Origin: Trueperaceae bacterium
GTDB lineage: Bacteria > Deinococcota > Deinococci > Deinococcales > Trueperaceae
NCBI GenBank assembly: GCA_003567075.1
Contig: PXAU01000047.1
Coordinates: 1-16,212 of the forward strand
Direction: 5' to 3'
DNA: 16,212 nucleotides
Below are positions 1-7,020 of the stretch, piece by piece (within the stretch, counting starts at the first letter, position 1; each line of letters starts with the position of its first letter). The translations under genes and the position numbers were made by a program. The notes beneath the pieces are model-generated. The model was not told where the DNA came from, searched no databases, and worked only from the letters and a program-made list of their open reading frames with translations.

Positions 1-2
1 AA

Positions 3-956
3 GGCGCGGTCGTCGTCTGGCCCGACGTCACGCCGGACGCGCTCGCGGCTGCTGCGGCACGCGGGCTGGCGGCGGTCGCGACCCGAGCCTCGGACGACAC
101 CAGCGCGGAGGCCTTGGTACGTGCCGCGCATGCCTCAGGACTGGCGCTCCTGCTGACGGCCGACCCGCGCCTCGCGCTGGCACGCCTGAGCGCACGGCTC
201 GATCCGCGCCCGCTGCCGGCCGAGAACGGCCACCACCCGAGCGCCGTGGTCCATCCCAACGCTCACCTGGGCGCGGACGTGCGGCTCGGCCCCGGCGCCG
301 TGGTGGCAGCCGGGGCGGTGCTCGGTGACAGGGTCGTGCTCGGCCCCCTGGTCAGCATCGGCGCCGGCAGTCACGTGGGCGACGACAGCGTGCTGTTCGA
401 GCGCGTGGTGCTGTACGACGGCGTGCGGCTGGGACGACGCTGCCGCGTGCACGCCGGCGCCGTCCTGGGCGCCGATGGCTTCGGCTACGCCTTCGGGCCG
501 CAGGGCGCCGAGAAGATCCATCACCTGGCCGGCGTCGACGTCGGCGACGACGTCGAGATCGGAGCCAACGCCTGCATCGACCGCGGCACCTTGCTGCCGA
601 CACGCGTCGGTGCCCGCTGCAAGATCGACAACCTGGTCCAGATCGGCCACAACGTGGTCCTCGGTGACGACGTGGTGATCGCGGGCTTGAGCGGCATCGC
701 CGGGAGCGCTCGCATCGGCGACCGGGCCGTGCTGGGCGGCATGGTTGCGGTCGCCGATCACGTCAGCGTCGGTGCCGACGCGCGCTTGGCCGGACACGCG
801 GGGGTGACGAAGGACGTGCCCCCAGGCGAGACCTGGGGCGGCGTGCCGGCCCAGCCCTTCCGCCGCTGGGTGCGCGAGCGCTACCTGATCGGCCGGCTCG
901 AGACCATGTGGCAAGCGCTGCGCGCACGCCGCCGCGACGGCAGCGATCCGACGTGA
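3..956 (+). CDS. lpxD: UDP-3-O-acylglucosamine N-acyltransferase LpxD, 5' partial
   Basis: LpxD transfers the second (N-linked) acyl chain onto UDP-3-O-acyl-glucosamine in the cytoplasm, the third step of lipid A synthesis. The frame is open from base 3, so the gene begins before the window; by comparison with E. coli LpxD about 50 N-terminal residues are missing. The visible part starts in the N-terminal uridine-binding domain and continues into a long left-handed beta-helix of hexapeptide repeats. Family motifs are clear: GADGFGY, EIGANACIDRG and DNLVQIGHN, the last holding the catalytic histidine (codon 648-650), then a C-terminal helical tail. A TTG at 114 could be mistaken for the start, but sequence upstream of it reads as LpxD N-terminal domain. 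The stop overlaps the lpxC start (GTGA). Certain as to family; acyl chain specificity cannot be read. Confidence 0.95.
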   Translation, partial: GAVVVWPDVTPDALAAAAARGLAAVATRASDDTSAEALVRAAHASGLALLLTADPRLALARLSARLDPRPLPAENGHHPSAVVHPNAHLGADVRLGPGAVVAAGAVLGDRVVLGPLVSIGAGSHVGDDSVLFERVVLYDGVRLGRRCRVHAGAVLGADGFGYAFGPQGAEKIHHLAGVDVGDDVEIGANACIDRGTLLPTRVGARCKIDNLVQIGHNVVLGDDVVIAGLSGIAGSARIGDRAVLGGMVAVADHVSVGADARLAGHAGVTKDVPPGETWGGVPAQPFRRWVRERYLIGRLETMWQALRARRRDGSDPT

Positions 957-1747
957 GCAGCGCCGTCGAAGGCGTCGGCATCCACACCGGCCACCGCTGC
1001 CGGGTCGAGCTCCACCGCTCCGAGGGCCCGCTGCGCTTCCGTCAGGGCCGCCACGAGGTGGTCGCCGACGCCGCGACCGTGGCCGCCACACCGCGCTGCA
1101 CGGTGCTCGGCGCCGACGGCGTGCGCGTGGCCATGGTCGAGCACCTGTTGGCGGCCCTGCGCGTGGCCGGTTTCTGGCATGGTGTGCTCGTCGCCGTCGA
1201 GGGCCCCGAGCTGCCCATCTTCGACGGCTCCGCCGGTCCGTGGCGCGAGGCCGTCGCCGCGCTCGGTCCGCCGCCGCCTGCCCCGGCCCCGTGGCGGCCG
1301 GACACGCCCGTCGTCTTCCGTCATGGCGCCAGCCGCATGCGGCTCGACCCCGGCCCGGAGCACCTGCACGCCAGCATCGACTTCGACCACCCGGCGATCG
1401 GCCGGCAGCGCTGGGCCGGCGGGCCCGCCCGGTACGACGACCTGCTCGACGCCCGCACCTTCGCCACCGCGGCCGAGGTGTCGGCGCTGCGGGCGGCGGG
1501 CGGTCTCCGCGGCGCCGACGATGGCCGTGGTATCGTATTCGGTGACGACGGTCCGTCGACGCCGCTCCGGTGGCCCGACGAGCCGGTACGCCACAAGGCG
1601 CTCGACGCGCTCGGCGATCTGACGCTGCTCGGCCGCCCCTTGGCGGGATCGCTGTCCATCGAGCGAGGTTCGCACGCTGCCCACGTCGCCTTCATGCTGC
1701 ATCTCCGCACCCACCCTCCCCCCTCCCACGCCGAGCCGTCCGCGTGA
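953..1747 (+). CDS. lpxC: UDP-3-O-acyl-N-acetylglucosamine deacetylase LpxC
   Basis: LpxC is the zinc amidase that removes acetate from UDP-3-O-acyl-GlcNAc, the committed step of lipid A synthesis. The 264-residue product begins with EGVGIHTG and has VEHLLAAL (catalytic E63, zinc ligand H64), GPELPIFDGSA, and RHKALDALGDL with H214 and D218 as the other zinc ligands and K215 beside them. H241 in GSHAAH fits the general-acid histidine. The GTG at 953 is chosen because EGVGIHTG lies at the N-terminus in homologues and it forms the same GTGA overlap seen elsewhere in this operon; an in-frame GTG at 908 would add 15 residues inside lpxD. It is shorter than E. coli LpxC (305), and the usual GGSLDNAIV segment after ARTF is degenerate (GADDGRGIVF). 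Active-site residues are intact, so it is probably functional. Confidence 0.93.
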   Translation: MSSAVEGVGIHTGHRCRVELHRSEGPLRFRQGRHEVVADAATVAATPRCTVLGADGVRVAMVEHLLAALRVAGFWHGVLVAVEGPELPIFDGSAGPWREAVAALGPPPPAPAPWRPDTPVVFRHGASRMRLDPGPEHLHASIDFDHPAIGRQRWAGGPARYDDLLDARTFATAAEVSALRAAGGLRGADDGRGIVFGDDGPSTPLRWPDEPVRHKALDALGDLTLLGRPLAGSLSIERGSHAAHVAFMLHLRTHPPPSHAEPSA

Positions 1748-2724
1748 ACGAACCGTCGCAGGTCGCCGTCGTCGGCTTCGGCGTGATGGGCCGCTATCAC
1801 GCCAACGTGTACGCGGCGCTCCCGGGCGTCTCGCTGCGCGCCGTGGTGGAGCCGGACACGGCCCGTCGACGTGCTGCCGCGGAGCTCTACGGCTGCGCCA
1901 CCTACACCGACGTCGCCGCCATGCTGCGCGCCGAGCACCTCGACGCGGTCAGCCTGGCCAGCCCGACGAGCACCCACTACCCGCTCGCCAGCCGCCTGCT
2001 CGACGCGGGCCTGCACGTGCTGGTGGAGAAACCCGTCGCGACGCGGGTGAGCGAGGCGCGCGCCCTGGCGGCGCAGAGCCGCACGCTCGGCCTGGTGATG
2101 CAGGTGGGGCACATCACCCGCTTCTACAAGACGGTGCAGCAACTGCGCCAAGAGGTACGCCGGCCGTACCTCATCGAGGCGAGACGGCTCACGCCCAACG
2201 CCCGCATCCGCGACGTCGGCGTGATCCTCGACCTCATGATCCACGACATCGACATCGTGCTGGGGCTGGTCGCCAGCCCCGTGGCACAGGTCGCCGTGGC
2301 CGGCCACGCGCTCAACGGCACGCCCTTCGAGGACGTGGCGGCGGCCCAGATCATCTTCTCGAACGGCTGCATCGCCCGCTTCCTGGCGTCGCGCGTCGCG
2401 CCCGACACCGAACGCTCGCTGGTGGTGGCGGAGGCCGAGCGCACCTTCCGGCTCGACTTCGCGCGCGAACCGCACACGGAGATGGCCATCTACCAGCCCC
2501 GGCCCAGCGACGACGACGGGAACCACGTGCATGTCGACCGCCACGTGGTCTTCGAGGGCAACCCGCTGCGCAAGGAGCTGGAGCACTTCCTGGCCCGCAT
2601 CCGCCTCTCCGCCACGCCCATCGGCACGCTCGAGGACGACCTGCGGGCGCTGACGTTGGCCACCGACCTGACCGAACGGCTCGCGCCCCTCGGTGCGGCG
2701 ACCGTGGCCGCGCCGGCCGGCTGA
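1744..2724 (+). CDS. Gfo/Idh/MocA oxidoreductase of the lpx operon (GnnA-like candidate)
   Basis: This is a 326-residue NAD(P)-dependent sugar dehydrogenase. An N-terminal Rossmann fold shows VVGFGVMG (residues 9-16), then EKPVAT (95-100) with the family lysine K96, and MIHDIDI with H167-D168, the usual catalytic surroundings. The stretch from GHITRF to LDLMIHDIDI resembles Gfo/Idh/MocA proteins that sit in lpx operons of other diderms. GnnA of Acidithiobacillus and Leptospira belongs to this family and oxidises C3 of UDP-GlcNAc so that GnnB, a DegT-type aminotransferase, can place an amine there, giving lipid A with all-amide acyl chains. No GnnB is seen in this window, so the substrate is inference. 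The GTG at 1744 overlaps the lpxC stop (GTGA) and puts the Rossmann motif at the N-terminus. Its stop lies in an 18-bp tandem duplication. Confidence 0.88.
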   Translation: MNEPSQVAVVGFGVMGRYHANVYAALPGVSLRAVVEPDTARRRAAAELYGCATYTDVAAMLRAEHLDAVSLASPTSTHYPLASRLLDAGLHVLVEKPVATRVSEARALAAQSRTLGLVMQVGHITRFYKTVQQLRQEVRRPYLIEARRLTPNARIRDVGVILDLMIHDIDIVLGLVASPVAQVAVAGHALNGTPFEDVAAAQIIFSNGCIARFLASRVAPDTERSLVVAEAERTFRLDFAREPHTEMAIYQPRPSDDDGNHVHVDRHVVFEGNPLRKELEHFLARIRLSATPIGTLEDDLRALTLATDLTERLAPLGAATVAAPAG

Positions 2725-2745
2725 AGCGCGCCGGCCGGCTGAAGC
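2710..2745 (+). repeat. Perfect 18-bp tandem duplication across a stop codon
   Basis: Two identical 18-bp units (GCGCCGGCCGGCTGAAGC) lie head to tail at 2710-2727 and 2728-2745. The unit contains the last four sense codons and the stop of the oxidoreductase gene. Because 18 is a multiple of three, a second TGA follows in frame six codons later. The GGCCGG core is self-complementary. It looks like a slipped-strand or short tandem duplication event. Confidence 0.9.
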
Positions 2746-2760
2746 CGCGCACCCGTGGGA

Positions 2761-2766
2761 TAGACT
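2761..2766 (+). promoter_or_regulatory. Leaderless-type -10 box before fabZ
   Basis: TAGACT ends 6 nt before the fabZ ATG at 2773, in the only real gap of the lpx operon. There is no good Shine-Dalgarno sequence between them (only GGGA at 2757-2760, overlapping the box region). The same hexamer stands 5 nt before recG and a near-identical one 6 nt before the WHy lipoprotein gene. In Deinococcus a TANNNT box about 7 nt upstream of the start marks leaderless transcripts. I see no -35 hexamer. A secondary promoter for fabZ onwards is the inference. Confidence 0.5.
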
Positions 2767-2772
2767 CGCGCC

Positions 2773-3198
2773 ATGGATGGCCTCGTCAAGCGCGTGCTGC
2801 CGCACCGCTACCCCTTCCTGCTGGTCGACGCCTTCGTCTCGCAGGAGGGCGACCGCTTCGAGTGCGTCAAGAACGTCAGCGTCAACGAGCCCCACTTCCA
2901 GGGCCACTTCCCTGACGAGCCCGTCATGCCTGGCGTGCTGATCATCGAGGCCCTGGCACAGGCGGCCGCGATCGGCCTGGCGGTGCGCGAGGGCGAGGCC
3001 TTCGCGGAGGGCCGCACCGGCTACCTGGCCGGGATCGAGCGCGCGCGCTTCCGCCGCAAGGTGGTGCCCGGCGACCAGTTGCGCCTCACCGGCACCATCA
3101 CCCGCTTCCGCCGCGGCTACTGCGCGGTCGACGCGGTGGCACTGGTCGGCGACGAGGTCGCCGCCGAGGCGACGCTGGCCTTCGTGTACGCCATGTGA
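2773..3198 (+). CDS. fabZ: 3-hydroxyacyl-ACP dehydratase FabZ
   Basis: FabZ dehydrates 3-hydroxyacyl-ACP to trans-2-enoyl-ACP in fatty acid elongation. It competes with LpxA and LpxD for 3-hydroxyacyl-ACP, which is why it is commonly encoded inside lpx operons. The 141-residue single hot-dog protein has LPHRYPFLLVD near the N-terminus and the active-site block GHFPDEPVMPGVLIIEALAQ with H45 and E59. Length and motifs are standard. The ATG at 2773 is the first plausible start and is preceded by a TAGACT box rather than a ribosome binding site. The stop overlaps the next gene (TGATG). It lies between the oxidoreductase and lpxA. Its catalytic motif is intact and there is no sign of decay. FabA is excluded by length and motif. 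Confidence 0.96.
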   Translation: MDGLVKRVLPHRYPFLLVDAFVSQEGDRFECVKNVSVNEPHFQGHFPDEPVMPGVLIIEALAQAAAIGLAVREGEAFAEGRTGYLAGIERARFRRKVVPGDQLRLTGTITRFRRGYCAVDAVALVGDEVAAEATLAFVYAM

Positions 3199-3974
3199 TG
3201 CCAACGCCTCCGGAGGTGCACCCCAGCGCCCACGTCGGCGCCGGCGCCGAGCTCGCCGACGGCGTCGTGGTGGAGGCCAACGCCGTGATCGAGGCCGGCG
3301 TGCGGGTCGGGCCCGGCAGCCTTGTGCGGGTCGGCAGCGTGCTGCACGCGGGCACCGTGGTGGGGAGCGACGCCCGCCTGGGTCCGTACGCGGTGGTCGG
3401 CGGCGCGCCCATGGACGCCGGCTTCCGGGGTGAGCCCAGCGGCGTTCGCATCGACGATCGGGTGGTGCTGCGCGAGTTCGTGACCGTGCATCGCGCCACC
3501 GGCGAAGGCGCCTCCACCCGCGTCGGCGAGGGCAGCCTGATCATGTGCGGCGCGCACGTCTCGCACAACTGCCGGGTGGGCAGCGGCTGCGTGCTGACCA
3601 CCTACGTCCAGCTGGGTGGGCACGTGGAGGTGGGTGACGACGCCGTGTTGGGCGCCAACGCGATGCTCCACCAGTACTGCCGGGTCGGCCGGGGGGCCAT
3701 GTTCGGCGCCGCCTCCGCCACGAACAAGGACGTCCTGCCCTTCCTGATGGCACGCGGCAACCCGGCCCGACACTACCGCCTCAACCGTGTCGGCCTCCAG
3801 CGCCGCGCCGTGCCGGCCCACACCTACGCCGCGCTGGAAGCCGCCGTGCGGGCCTTGCGCAAGCGCGATCACGCTCGCGTGGCGGCGCTCGCACAGGAGC
3901 ATCCCGAGGTGGCCGAGATCGAGGCTTTCCGCGCCAGCTCACGGCGCGGGGTGATGCGCTTCCTGGGGCCCTGA
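3198..3974 (+). CDS. lpxA: Acyl-ACP--UDP-N-acetylglucosamine O-acyltransferase LpxA
   Basis: LpxA performs the first step of lipid A synthesis, moving a 3-hydroxyacyl chain from ACP to the 3-position of UDP-GlcNAc. The 258-residue product is a hexapeptide-repeat beta-helix with a C-terminal helical domain. AHVSHNC places H120 and H123 at the positions of E. coli H122 and the catalytic H125. RGNPARHYRLNRVGLQRR matches the conserved junction to the C-terminal helices, and REFVTVHRAT is also typical. The ATG at 3198 overlaps the fabZ stop as TGATG, exactly as lpxA itself overlaps the next gene; the GTG at 3195, one codon upstream, is an equally possible start. If the oxidoreductase upstream makes a 3-amino sugar, LpxA would form an amide rather than an ester; the sequence alone does not tell. 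Confidence 0.95.
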   Translation: MPTPPEVHPSAHVGAGAELADGVVVEANAVIEAGVRVGPGSLVRVGSVLHAGTVVGSDARLGPYAVVGGAPMDAGFRGEPSGVRIDDRVVLREFVTVHRATGEGASTRVGEGSLIMCGAHVSHNCRVGSGCVLTTYVQLGGHVEVGDDAVLGANAMLHQYCRVGRGAMFGAASATNKDVLPFLMARGNPARHYRLNRVGLQRRAVPAHTYAALEAAVRALRKRDHARVAALAQEHPEVAEIEAFRASSRRGVMRFLGP

Positions 3975-5236
3975 TGGCGGCCGGACGCCGCCAGGTCGTG
4001 CTCGTGAGCAACGGGCCGGGCGAGTTGACCAGCTGGGTGCGCCCCACGCTCGCGGCCTGGCGGCGCCTCGACCCCACGGCGCGCATCGCGCTGGCACTGA
4101 TCCCCTGTCAGTTCGCCGGCGGCGGCGAGGCCGCGCTGGCCGAGCGCTTCGGCGCGGACGCCGTCACCACGCCCGCCGCGTTCGTGCGCGGGATCGCCCT
4201 GCGGCGTGCGCCCGCGGGCCTGGTCGATGCCACGCCGCGGCCGCGCGGCCCAGGCGTGGTGCTGTCGATGGGCGGCAACGGTGGCAGCGCGGTCCTGCTC
4301 GGGCGACGACTGGGGTTCCCCGTGCTGCGCTACAGCTTCGTCCCCTACCGCGTGCGCGGCGTGCAACGCCTGTTCGTTCACGACGAGCGCACCGCCCGCA
4401 GCGCGCGGCTCCTTGGCACGCCAGCCGGGCGCGTCGAGGTGGTCGGCAACCTGGTCGCGGACGCGCTCGAAGCCGCCGCCCCCGCTCGCCCCGAAGGCGA
4501 CCCGCACGTGCTGCTGTTCGCAGGCTCACGCGACGGCTTCGCGGTGCACCTCATCCCCTTCATGCTGGCGCTGGCCGACGCGCTCGCGGCGCGCTATCCG
4601 GGGGCCAGCTTCGCGTGGCCCGTGAGCGCCTTGCTCTCGGCGCAGGCGATCGAGGCGGGCATCGCGGGGCGCCACGCGGCGACCCTGGGAGGGGCCGCGG
4701 GCCGTCGCGAGGGCGACGTGGTTCGCACCCCGGGTGGCGCGCGGGTCCGCATGGTGGACGAGAGCCAGCGGCCGGGCCAGCTGCGCGCGGCCACCGTCGC
4801 GATCACGATCCCAGGCACCAACACCCTCGAGCTCGGCATCGCCGGTGTCCCGAGCGTGGTGATGCTGCCGCTCAACCGCCCCGAGATCATCCCCTTGGAA
4901 GGCCCAGGGCACTGGTTGTCGCTGCTGCCGCTCGTCGGCCGGCCGCTGAAGCGAGCCGCGGTGCGGCTGTTCGTGGAGCGCTTGCGCTACCCGGTGTCGT
5001 TGCCGAACCAGCTCACTGGCGAGTCGCTGATGGTCGAGGTGAAGGGCCAGGTGAGCGTCCAAGGCGTCGCGGCGGCGGTCGCACGGCTGCTCGACGATCC
5101 GGACGAGCGCGCGCGCCGCTCGGCCCGTCTGGTGGCCAGCATGCCGGCGCGCGGCGCCGCCGAGCGCCTGGTGCGCCGCGTGTACGACACGCTCGGCTGG
5201 GCGCTGCCGGCGCCCCCGAAGGGCGACGCGACGTGA
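3974..5236 (+). CDS. lpxB: LpxB-like lipid-A-disaccharide synthase (GT19), divergent
   Basis: LpxB joins UDP-2,3-diacylglucosamine and lipid X into the disaccharide core of lipid A at the inner membrane. This 420-residue protein has the two-domain GT-B layout. The N-terminal domain opens with VSNGPGELTSWVRP, where classical LpxB has a GExSGD motif. The C-terminal domain carries IPGTNTLELGIAGVPSVVML (residues 279-298), matching the SGTATLE...P block of LpxB, and SLPNQLTG matches its SLPN motif. It is longer than E. coli LpxB (382 residues) and clearly off the main branch, so the symbol is provisional. It sits where lpxB is expected, between lpxA and an msbA-like gene, with TGATG at its start and GTGA at its end. 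Alternative: a related GT19-like transferase acting on another acylated sugar. Confidence 0.78.
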   Translation: MAAGRRQVVLVSNGPGELTSWVRPTLAAWRRLDPTARIALALIPCQFAGGGEAALAERFGADAVTTPAAFVRGIALRRAPAGLVDATPRPRGPGVVLSMGGNGGSAVLLGRRLGFPVLRYSFVPYRVRGVQRLFVHDERTARSARLLGTPAGRVEVVGNLVADALEAAAPARPEGDPHVLLFAGSRDGFAVHLIPFMLALADALAARYPGASFAWPVSALLSAQAIEAGIAGRHAATLGGAAGRREGDVVRTPGGARVRMVDESQRPGQLRAATVAITIPGTNTLELGIAGVPSVVMLPLNRPEIIPLEGPGHWLSLLPLVGRPLKRAAVRLFVERLRYPVSLPNQLTGESLMVEVKGQVSVQGVAAAVARLLDDPDERARRSARLVASMPARGAAERLVRRVYDTLGWALPAPPKGDAT

Positions 5237-7020
5237 GCCTGGGCGCCGGTCGGGGCGAGCGTGCCGAAGCACCGCTGCGGCTGACCGGGGCGGGGAGGCG
5301 GCGCGTGCGCGCGTGGCTCCTGGTCGGCTCGGCGGCTGCCCTGGTAGGCGCCGTCGTGCGCGTCGCGCTCGTGCCGGTCGTGGTCACGCCGCTGTTCGAC
5401 CGTGTGCTGGCGCTCCAGGAACTCGAGGCGTTGGCGCCGCTGCTGGCCATCGGTGGCGCCTTGGCGCTGACGGGCGCGGTCTTGCTGTGGACCCAGGACG
5501 CTGCCTTCGGTCGCGCTGCGGCCGCTGCGAGCGCGAGTTGGCGGGCCGATCTCGGCGCCAGCCTGGTGCGGCGCCCGCCCGGCACGCTGCCGGGTAGCAG
5601 CGGCGGCCTCAGCGCGCGCCTGCTGAGCGACCTGCGGGAGGTGGAGGTGTTCGTCCTCTACGGCCTCGGGAGCGCCGTGGCCGAGAGCGTCACGCTGCTG
5701 TGCGTGCTGGCCGTGTTGGCCTGGACCGATCCGCTGGCGACCGGCGCGCTGCTGCTGCTGGCGCTGCCGGCGATCGTGGCGCTGCGCCTCGTGGGAAGGC
5801 GCATCGAGGCCGCCAGCGAGCGCCACCAGGCCGGCTTGGAGCGGGTGGGCGCACGCTTACAGGAGGCCTTCCGCCATCACGAGACGGTGCGCACCTACGC
5901 CGCCGATGCCTTCATGGCCGAGCGGCTGGCGCGCGAGAACCGCGCCACCGAGCGTGCGATGGCGCGCCGCACGGCGCTGGCCGCGCTCCAGGTGCCGGTG
6001 TCGCAGGTGCTGCTGTTCACGGCCTTGGCGGCCCTGATCGCGCTGCTGGTCCAGCGCGCCGCGGAGGGCGTCATCAGCACCGGGCAGGTCGTCACCTTCA
6101 TCACCCTGGTGGCGCTGCTGGCAACACCTGCCCAGCTGCTGCCGCGGGCCGTGGCGATGGCGCAGCAGGCGCGCGCCGCGTGGCGCCGCCTGGCCTCGCT
6201 GGGCCAGCCTGACACGGCACCGTCGCTGGCGCCGGCCGAACGCGACGAGGCGACGACCACGCCGCACCCGAGCCTGGCGCTCGTCGACCTGCGGCTACGC
6301 GTGCCTGGCGGGCCCGAGGTGCTTCGTGACGCCACCCTGACGCTGCCCGCGCCGGCGCTCGTCGCGATCGTGGGTCCGAGCGGCGCCGGCAAGACCACGC
6401 TGCTGCGTGCCCTGCTCGGGTTCGTGCCGATCGAGCAGGGTCAGGTGCTGCTCTGCGGCGAGCCCCTCGAGGTGGACGAGCCTCGCGTGCGGCAGCTGGT
6501 GGCGGCCGTCGCGCAGGGCACCGATTTGCTCTCGGGCCGCGTGCGCGACAACCTCAGCCTGGGACGCACGGTGACGGAGGCTCGTTTGTGGCGGGCGCTC
6601 GACCAGGTGGGCATGCGGGCCACCATCGAAGCGCTGCCAGCGCAGCTCGACACCGACCTCGGTGAGGATGGCGGCGGGCTGTCGGGTGGCCAGCGGCAGC
6701 GTCTGGCGATCGCTCGGGCGCTCCTGGGCGAACCCGCCGTGCTGCTGCTCGACGAGCCCACCTCGGCCTTGGACGAGGCCTCCGAGCGCGAGGTGGTGGG
6801 CGTCCTCCGCCAGCAGGCGCAGCAGCGCTTGGTGTTGGCCGTGAGCCATCGCCCGGCGTTGGTGTCGCTTGCCGACCGCGTCCTGCGGCTGGAGCACGGC
6901 AGCGTCCGCGACGTGACGGCGGCGACGCGAAGGTCCGTGGACGCGTCCGAGGACGCTTCCGAGGACGCTTCCGAGGAGGCTTCCTCGGGCAGCGCGGCGC
7001 GATCTGAGGCGACCGCGTGA
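5233..7020 (+). CDS. MsbA-like ABC exporter, fused TMD-NBD
   Basis: This is a half-transporter of 595 residues that would act as a homodimer in the inner membrane. The first ~330 residues are a type IV (ABCB-like) transmembrane domain with about six helices; the nucleotide-binding domain follows with Walker A GPSGAGKTT (K387), LSGGQ from L483, Walker B LLLDEPTSALD (D507, E508) and H-loop H539. Length and placement behind the lpxB-like gene fit MsbA, which flips lipid A-core, but the N-terminal half is not diagnostic, so substrate is inferred from context. The GTG at 5233 overlaps the preceding stop (GTGA); the longer open frame upstream lies inside the lpxB-like gene and is rejected. After residue ~565 a low-complexity acidic tail (DASEDASEDASEEASS) replaces the usual short C-terminus. 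Confidence 0.88.
   Translation: MSLGAGRGERAEAPLRLTGAGRRRVRAWLLVGSAAALVGAVVRVALVPVVVTPLFDRVLALQELEALAPLLAIGGALALTGAVLLWTQDAAFGRAAAAASASWRADLGASLVRRPPGTLPGSSGGLSARLLSDLREVEVFVLYGLGSAVAESVTLLCVLAVLAWTDPLATGALLLLALPAIVALRLVGRRIEAASERHQAGLERVGARLQEAFRHHETVRTYAADAFMAERLARENRATERAMARRTALAALQVPVSQVLLFTALAALIALLVQRAAEGVISTGQVVTFITLVALLATPAQLLPRAVAMAQQARAAWRRLASLGQPDTAPSLAPAERDEATTTPHPSLALVDLRLRVPGGPEVLRDATLTLPAPALVAIVGPSGAGKTTLLRALLGFVPIEQGQVLLCGEPLEVDEPRVRQLVAAVAQGTDLLSGRVRDNLSLGRTVTEARLWRALDQVGMRATIEALPAQLDTDLGEDGGGLSGGQRQRLAIARALLGEPAVLLLDEPTSALDEASEREVVGVLRQQAQQRLVLAVSHRPALVSLADRVLRLEHGSVRDVTAATRRSVDASEDASEDASEEASSGSAARSEATA
6937..6984 (+). repeat. Four tandem copies of a 12-bp unit in the ABC gene tail
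   Basis: Units at 6937-6948, 6949-6960, 6961-6972 and 6973-6984 read GAGGACGCTTCC with small changes in the first and last copies; copies two and three are identical. Each encodes four residues (E-D-A-S type), so copy number can change without a frameshift. The result is an acidic serine-rich tail beyond the nucleotide-binding domain. Confidence 0.9.

Noticed and set aside
1321..3204. Long minus-strand open frame opposite lpxC, the oxidoreductase and fabZ.
   Set aside because: The plus-strand genes have full catalytic motifs; the minus-strand translation is H/R/G/A-rich without recognisable domains.
4615..5232. Upstream extension of the ABC exporter frame.
   Set aside because: It overlaps the lpxB-like gene entirely and encodes arginine- and glycine-rich sequence; the GTG at 5233 fits the GTGA coupling pattern.
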